Shown here: positions 37,896 to 42,414 of the stretch, piece by piece
How the letters are laid out: each line of letters opens with the position of its first letter
Position numbering within the stretch: the stretch's first letter is position 1
The notes under the pieces: generated by a model
Databases searched by the model: none
What the model saw: only the letters and a program-made list of their open reading frames with translations
Told to the model about the DNA's origin: nothing
NCBI GenBank assembly: GCA_027045015.1
Contig: JALUBF010000002.1
Location: 1 to 42,414, forward strand
DNA length: 42,414 nt
DNA from: Sulfurovum sp.
Lineage (GTDB): Bacteria > Campylobacterota > Campylobacteria > Campylobacterales > Sulfurovaceae
Direction: 5' to 3'
Program-made: the position numbers and the translations under genes

Positions 37896-38969
37896 TTATT
37901 TTGATACTTTATCAAAAATACTTTTTACAACAGGTACTATCAAAATACTGCCTACAACCAGATAATCATCACTTAAATAATTTGCATCTTTAATCTCACT
38001 TATAGTAGTAGAGTATGATTTTGCAATACTACTTAATGTATCACCAAGTTTAACAATATGAGAAATCATATATAATTTTTTCTTTTTTAACTCTATTTTA
38101 TTAAAGTTATCTAAGAAATAGAACTCATAAACTTTATCTAAGGGGATTACAATCTTATATATCTTTTTCTTTTTAGGTACAATTCCATTCTTGAAACTTT
38201 TATTTAAAGATAGCAGTATCTGAGTATCCATTTTTAACTCTTTTGCTAATTTCTTTAAAGATACACCACTTGGTACCTCAACCTTTATAACTTCTCTATC
38301 GTAATTTATCGAACCAAAGTCTATATGACTACTCTCTCCTATCATTGCCATTAGTATAATTTTATTAATATATTCTCTAGTCTCTTTTGGCAGATATTTG
38401 GATCTACTATTTGTCAATATAGTCAAATCATCACTTCCTGCCTTATTGATAGCTTTTTGAAGTCGCCCCTCTCCACAATTATATGCCATTATGGCTAAGT
38501 ACCATTTTTTGAACTTTTTATGAAGTTTTCTTAAATATCGTATAGCAGCTGACGTTGAACATAAAGTATCACAACGTTCATCATACCCTTTTGATATATC
38601 AAGATTATAATATTTTGCACTCTTTGGCATAAACTGCCATAATCCTACTGCTTTTTTAGATGATATAGCATTACTCTTTAATCCAGACTCTACTATTGAT
38701 ATATAAACAAATAGATCACTAATATCATCTTTTAGAAGTAATCCCTGCATTGTAGGTAATATATCTTTACCTCTTTTTAGTGAAGCTTTATAAAATCTCT
38801 TTAAACTCCTCTCATGAGAATTTACAAATTTCAAAAATGGTTCTTCATTGATGTATGATTTATCTATATCAAATTCGTTAAATACATAGCTATAGCTAGG
38901 GTATTTACTCTGCAATGATGTAGCATAGATAAAGTTTATAAAAAGCACTAAAGATAGTAAAAAACGCAT
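37896..38969 (-). CDS. MltD-like lytic transglycosylase with LysM
   Basis: The 357-residue exported protein has a signal peptide (residues 1-16, ending YA) and an SLT-type catalytic domain (about 80-210). The catalytic Glu is E94 in SIVESGL, and the family segments GLWQFMPKSA and AIMAYNCGEG are present. The C-terminal part has a weak LysM-like unit around residues 228-275 and a clear LysM (HIVKLGDTLSSIAKSYSTT) near 298-345 that should bind glycan. It cleaves the MurNAc-GlcNAc bond, giving anhydro ends during wall growth or turnover. Its ATG shares one base with the tatD stop, and the receiver-protein start lies 19 nt beyond its stop, so the three genes likely form one unit. Confidence 0.92.
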   Translation of the reverse strand: MRFLLSLVLFINFIYATSLQSKYPSYSYVFNEFDIDKSYINEEPFLKFVNSHERSLKRFYKASLKRGKDILPTMQGLLLKDDISDLFVYISIVESGLKSNAISSKKAVGLWQFMPKSAKYYNLDISKGYDERCDTLCSTSAAIRYLRKLHKKFKKWYLAIMAYNCGEGRLQKAINKAGSDDLTILTNSRSKYLPKETREYINKIILMAMIGESSHIDFGSINYDREVIKVEVPSGVSLKKLAKELKMDTQILLSLNKSFKNGIVPKKKKIYKIVIPLDKVYEFYFLDNFNKIELKKKKLYMISHIVKLGDTLSSIAKSYSTTISEIKDANYLSDDYLVVGSILIVPVVKSIFDKVSK

Positions 38970-39739
38970 TAAAAATTAAATAACCTTAAAGCATTTTGAG
39001 TACTTATATTCTCTATCTCTTCTACAGATATATCCGATAACTCACTCATCTTGTTAGCAACCAATTTTGTATATGCTGGTTCATTTCTCTCTCCTCTATG
39101 AGGGTGTGGTGTTAGGTATGGAGAATCTGTCTCAATAAGAACTCTATCTTTTGGTATCTTAGGATATACATTTACAAGTTTTCGTGCATTTTTAAATGTT
39201 ATCACCCCTCCTATACCATAATAGAAGTTTTTATCTATTAGTTTAAGTAGTGACTCATCAGCATTATAGCAGTGCAATACACCACCCTCATCTCCTACAT
39301 ACTCTTGTAAAATATCTAAAGAATCAGCACTTGCTTCACGGATATGAACTATAAGAGGTTTTTTAAACTCTTTTGCCAAGAGTATCTGGTCAACAAATAC
39401 CTCTTTTTGTAGCGTCTTCTCCTTTTTTACCTCTTCATCATCTTCTGGCAATCTAAAATAGTCAAGCCCACACTCCCCTACAGCTACACATTTTGAATGG
39501 TTAATATACTTCTCAAGATAACTTCTATCATAACTCTTTGCATCATAAGGGTGAACTCCTACTGCAAAATATATATCTTCATATTTTTCAGAAAGTTCAA
39601 CTGCACGTTGTAGTGTTTTAGGATCTGCACCAGGGATTATAAATTTCTCAACTTGACTATTTTTAGCATTTAAAAGTACATTATCTATATCATCTATATA
39701 TCCTATATCATCTAAGTGACAATGTGTATCTATAATCAT
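38969..39739 (-). CDS. TatD-family metal-dependent hydrolase (DNase)
   Basis: The 256-residue TIM-barrel protein has the family's metal ligands: DTHCHLDD with H6 and H8, E89 in VGECGLDYF, the His in LIVHIREAS and HCYN, and the Asp of IETDSPYL. TatD proteins are 3'-5' DNA exonucleases linked to repair, though close relatives act on D-aminoacyl substrates or others. The whole barrel is present and of normal length. The gene heads the tatD-mltD-receiver-protein run and is divergent from the Hpt gene, with 107 nt between them. The general family call is secure, but the substrate is not. Confidence 0.92.
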   Translation of the reverse strand: MIIDTHCHLDDIGYIDDIDNVLLNAKNSQVEKFIIPGADPKTLQRAVELSEKYEDIYFAVGVHPYDAKSYDRSYLEKYINHSKCVAVGECGLDYFRLPEDDEEVKKEKTLQKEVFVDQILLAKEFKKPLIVHIREASADSLDILQEYVGDEGGVLHCYNADESLLKLIDKNFYYGIGGVITFKNARKLVNVYPKIPKDRVLIETDSPYLTPHPHRGERNEPAYTKLVANKMSELSDISVEEIENISTQNALRLFNF

Positions 39740-39846
39740 TTTTTACTCATTTTTAATATAATTATATCAAAATAGATTCTATTCATCTTTATATTATGCA
39801 AAATTAAGTTATAGTTTAACATTATTATTTATTTAAGGATTTAATC

Positions 39847-40434
39847 ATGTTACAAATTATTTTAATTTCTATACTTATATTAGTAATAGTATTTTTTATT
39901 GTAAAAAAAATACTTTCTAAAAAGAGTTCAGAAACATCAGAAATAATAGCTACCAAAGAAGAGAGCAAACCTACTAATCTAAAAGATGAAAAGCCTATAG
40001 TAAAAGAGCAAAAGAGTATAAAAGAAACTACCCATACTCCTTTAAAATCTGAAAAACCTACTCCAAAGCCTACTCCAAAGCCTATAGTAAAAGAACTTCC
40101 TAAATGTAACTATCCGAACTTTACACATAGTCGTCTTTTAGAAATGGGACTTTCTGATGAAGAGGCAAAAGAGTTTGTTTTAGAACTAATCCCCCAAATA
40201 AAGAAACAAATAGTACAAATAAAAGAAGCATTCATAAAACAAGATTTTCATCAAATGGAGCGTCTTACACATAGTATAAAAGGATCAGCAACTAACCTTG
40301 GTAAAGGTGGAGTATCTGACCTACTTGTTGAATGCAATACATATCTAAAAACAGGGAAAGATATAGATATAGTAAAAACATATTTTAAATACTTAGTTTA
40401 TTATACAAAAGAGTTAGAAAAACAATATAAATAA
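39847..40434 (+). CDS. Membrane-anchored histidine phosphotransfer (Hpt) protein
   Basis: The 195-residue protein has an N-terminal membrane helix (about 2-22) and a Lys/Glu/Pro-rich linker (25-85) including the repeat PTPKPTPKP. A C-terminal Hpt domain (about 92-190) carries the phosphorylatable H142 in THSIKGSATNLG. Hpt domains pass phosphate between receiver domains in phosphorelays; stand-alone, membrane-tethered ones are uncommon. It has its own ATTTAAGGATTTAATC ribosome region. It is divergent from tatD and ends exactly one base before the stop of the helicase gene. The receiver protein 2 kb away is an obvious candidate partner, though that is inference. Confidence 0.85.
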   Translation: MLQIILISILILVIVFFIVKKILSKKSSETSEIIATKEESKPTNLKDEKPIVKEQKSIKETTHTPLKSEKPTPKPTPKPIVKELPKCNYPNFTHSRLLEMGLSDEEAKEFVLELIPQIKKQIVQIKEAFIKQDFHQMERLTHSIKGSATNLGKGGVSDLLVECNTYLKTGKDIDIVKTYFKYLVYYTKELEKQYK

Positions 40435-42147
40435 TCAAAGAAATAGCATACAAAGTCGTATATCATCATATCCGACTTCACCATTTAGAAACGTAAATAT
40501 ACTATTTAGACGCAAGTTACCATTATCTGTAAAATCATTGGCTCTCTTTTTTGCCATAAGTTTCAATACAGCATTTTCTACTAGATTAAGAAATTCACTT
40601 TTAGGTTTAAATTTATTCAAATCTATATTTGGGTCTTCTTCTTTAATCAAAAATAAATGTTTAATGATAGTACTTTTAGCCAATTTTCTATTGATAGCTA
40701 ATTGTATTAATGTATCAGATTTTTCTATAAGATTTTTAGTTTTTATATGTGTAGGAGTAACATAAGAAGAATATTTATCTAATTTAATACTATCTATTTC
40801 CTCTTCTATTTTTTGTTTATCTACTAGACCATCCATACTAATTATGTGATTTTTACATAATAGCTCAAAATCATTCTTACTTAAAGAGTTTATCTTATCA
40901 TTCGCTTTCACAGAAGCTTGTTTTATGCGTTCATCTATATATAAAATAACAGGATCAACACGTAGTGCCATTGGATTTAAACCAAGTAGACTAAGACCAT
41001 CTATATTTTTTATCCTAGATAAAGCCACATACCCTTGTCCCACTTCAAAAGTCTTACTCAAATCTATAAATGCTCCATCAAGTGTCATACCTTGTGATTT
41101 ATGTATAGTTATAGCCCATGCTAGACGTAGTGGTACTTGAGAAATTGTTGCAATTACCTTACCATGATCATTTTCAAGTGACCACTCTTCTAACTCAAGT
41201 TTTATTTTTCTACCTTGTGTTGTTATGACTATTGGCATATTATCTATAGGACTAAAACTCTCTACTACTCCAGTAGTTCCATTGAGATACTCTCCATCAG
41301 AAGAGTTTTTTATAAAAATAACTAATGCACCTTTTTTAAGTCGTAACTCCTCTAAAACTAGTGAAGATTTAAAAATTTTATCTATATTTTTAGCAGAGCC
41401 TTTAGATTCATATATAAAAAGTTTCTCTCTCCCCTCTAAATTATTTAACTTTGCTATATTTATACGATCTACATCAGTATTATGTGTATATAACTGAGTT
41501 ATTTTAAAACTCTCCGATAAACTTATATTAATTCGTGCGTCTAGTTCTACATTTGTCTTTTCAGAAATATTACCTGAACGTATATCATCTAATATGTCTA
41601 TAAGCCTACTATCATCTTGTCTAAACTTCTCCTGAAGATAACAAGTCTCTAATTTGAGTTCTTTCCATGAACTAGACTGCCATGCAAAACGTTTCTCTTT
41701 TGGTTCTTTACTAATTGGTGGCAACTGAAAAAAATCACCAGAAATGACAACTTGTATACCACCAAAAGGAGTATCGACTCCTTTAAAGCTACGCAATACT
41801 AAATCCATAGAACTAAATAATTCAGGAGAAACCATAGAAACCTCATCAATGATAAGAAGTTTAAGTTTATCAAAACGAATCCGTAAATATTTCTTTTCCA
41901 ATAAAAAATCTACATACCTCTCATCTATATTATCACGAAGACCCAATCCAAAAAATGAGTGGATAGTATGACCTCCTAAATGCGAAGCAGCGATACCTGT
42001 AGGTGCTACTATAGTTGGATTGACCCTACGTTCTCTTAAATACTTCTTGTATTGATTAAGAAGATATGTTTTACCTGTTCCTGCTGATCCTGTAATAAAT
42101 ACATTTTTACCTGATTTTAGTATATTTAGTGCTGTAGCTTGTTTCAT
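40435..42147 (-). CDS. PIF1-like superfamily 1B DNA helicase
   Basis: The 570-residue protein has an SF1 helicase core. Walker A is GSAGTGKT at 20-27, followed by APTGIAASHLGGHTIHSFFG (the PIF1/RecD2-type motif Ia) and Walker B LLIIDEVSM. Motif III PFGGIQVVISGDFFQLPP and the late motif YVALSRIKNIDGL are also present. Pif1-family enzymes move 5'-3' and unwind forked DNA, R-loops and G-quadruplexes. The region after about residue 400 is helical, AT-biased and of unknown role; it may bind a partner or DNA. Its stop abuts the stop of the Hpt gene with no spacer, so transcripts from both strands must overlap or terminate inside coding DNA. Confidence 0.9.
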   Translation of the reverse strand: MKQATALNILKSGKNVFITGSAGTGKTYLLNQYKKYLRERRVNPTIVAPTGIAASHLGGHTIHSFFGLGLRDNIDERYVDFLLEKKYLRIRFDKLKLLIIDEVSMVSPELFSSMDLVLRSFKGVDTPFGGIQVVISGDFFQLPPISKEPKEKRFAWQSSSWKELKLETCYLQEKFRQDDSRLIDILDDIRSGNISEKTNVELDARINISLSESFKITQLYTHNTDVDRINIAKLNNLEGREKLFIYESKGSAKNIDKIFKSSLVLEELRLKKGALVIFIKNSSDGEYLNGTTGVVESFSPIDNMPIVITTQGRKIKLELEEWSLENDHGKVIATISQVPLRLAWAITIHKSQGMTLDGAFIDLSKTFEVGQGYVALSRIKNIDGLSLLGLNPMALRVDPVILYIDERIKQASVKANDKINSLSKNDFELLCKNHIISMDGLVDKQKIEEEIDSIKLDKYSSYVTPTHIKTKNLIEKSDTLIQLAINRKLAKSTIIKHLFLIKEEDPNIDLNKFKPKSEFLNLVENAVLKLMAKKRANDFTDNGNLRLNSIFTFLNGEVGYDDIRLCMLFL

Positions 42148-42229
42148 TATTTATCCAACTATTTTTATATAGTGATAGTGTAGATGAAAGTTTTTCAAAA
42201 GCTGTCATAACTATCCTAAGTATCTTTTG

Positions 42230-42288
42230 TATAGTATAACTAAAACTATATTTAAATCTATATAACACACTAAATTTGTTATACTATA
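42230..42288. repeat. 11-bp inverted repeat in the helicase-pepA intergenic region
   Basis: TATAGTATAAC (42230-42240) and GTTATACTATA (42278-42288) are exact inverted copies 37 nt apart. They lie just before a TATAAT (42292-42297) that could be the -10 box of the next gene. This might be an operator, or just AT-rich symmetry. Confidence 0.4.
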
Positions 42289-42317
42289 ACTTATAATTTT
42301 TAATATTAGGAATAGAT

Positions 42318-42414
42318 ATGAATTTTGAATTAACTATATTACCAATATCAGATATTTTAAGCGATTTGGAGCTTATTATTGTTGTAGATAACAACTTAAA
42401 ACATCGTTTTATAC
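42318..42414 (+). CDS. Probable leucyl aminopeptidase, N-terminus only
   Basis: Only 32 codons lie in the window. They start at an ATG preceded by TTAGGAATAG. The peptide (MNFELTILPISDILSDLELI then IVVDNN) resembles, from memory, the start of Campylobacterota PepA, which begins MKFEL and continues with LELV-x(3)-D-x-NL. The catalytic metal-binding part is outside the window. Because so little is visible, I give no symbol and treat this as a suggestion. Confidence 0.45.
   Translation, partial: MNFELTILPISDILSDLELIIVVDNNLKHRFI

Noticed and set aside
37877-37915. N-terminal extension of the receiver protein from a TTG
   Set aside because: The ATG at 37876 has an AGGAG site at good spacing and starts just before the first membrane helix; the extension overlaps the upstream gene.
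1-42414. CRISPR array, prophage, restriction or toxin-antitoxin system
   Set aside because: I saw no regularly spaced direct repeats, phage structural genes, methyltransferases or small paired toxin genes; the only mobile trace is the tnpB scrap.

Overview
The window looks like a chromosomal segment of a Campylobacterota (epsilonproteobacterial) genome, probably a free-living or sulfur-oxidising relative of Sulfurimonas, Sulfurovum or Arcobacter. The basis is low GC, very compact minus-strand gene runs, a one-piece ResB-CcsA (CcsBA) cytochrome c synthetase, AcnB-type aconitase, a CYP172-like P450, and a GyrA with Asn in the quinolone pocket as in Helicobacter. The species cannot be fixed from this sequence alone.

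Layout. 1-983: the 5' part of a CCA-adding/poly(A) polymerase behind a periplasmic rhodanese. 1038-7099: gltB, an inositol-monophosphatase-family gene and accD in one run ending at a perfect hairpin terminator. 7222-12343: gyrA, asd, a UPF0114 membrane protein and hemE, packed with 1-nt gaps or overlaps. 12498-18246: a seven-gene run of hemL, an AtpZ/AtpI-like gene, a membrane protein, a membrane alpha/beta-hydrolase-like protein, a cytochrome P450, a small membrane protein and a secreted amidase. 18321-18442: a decayed 3' end of an IS200/IS605-type tnpB gene. 18487-23354: acnB and ftsK. 23497-25750: tRNA-Leu and tRNA-Gly on plus, a fused TRAP permease and tRNA-Met(CAU) on minus. 25774-28915: rodA, an unknown gene, and divergent murA. 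29001-30575: a SYLF protein convergent with an RluA-type pseudouridine synthase, separated by nested inverted repeats. 30589-36147: ccsBA, a TerB-like gene, a DsbD_2/SafE-like membrane protein with a Cys tail, and truD. 36137-40434: a membrane protein with a degenerate histidine-kinase core and an intact receiver, a LysM lytic transglycosylase, a TatD hydrolase, and a membrane-anchored Hpt protein. 40435-42414: a PIF1-like helicase and the start of a probable leucyl aminopeptidase.

Most content is housekeeping: nitrogen assimilation, fatty acid, lysine/threonine and heme synthesis, the TCA cycle, chromosome topology and segregation, and cell-wall elongation and turnover. Heme recurs: hemE, hemL, a P450 and the cytochrome c heme ligase.

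The observations most worth a second look are (1) the receiver protein whose kinase core lacks both the phosphoacceptor His and any ATPase domain, with a membrane-anchored Hpt protein nearby; (2) the tnpB tail, whose last codons also form the hairpins expected of an omegaRNA 3' end; (3) the P450/hydrolase pair inside the hemL run; and (4) the amidase with an overlapping small membrane protein. I did not find a complete new defence or mobile system. No intergenic gap exceeds 300 bases.
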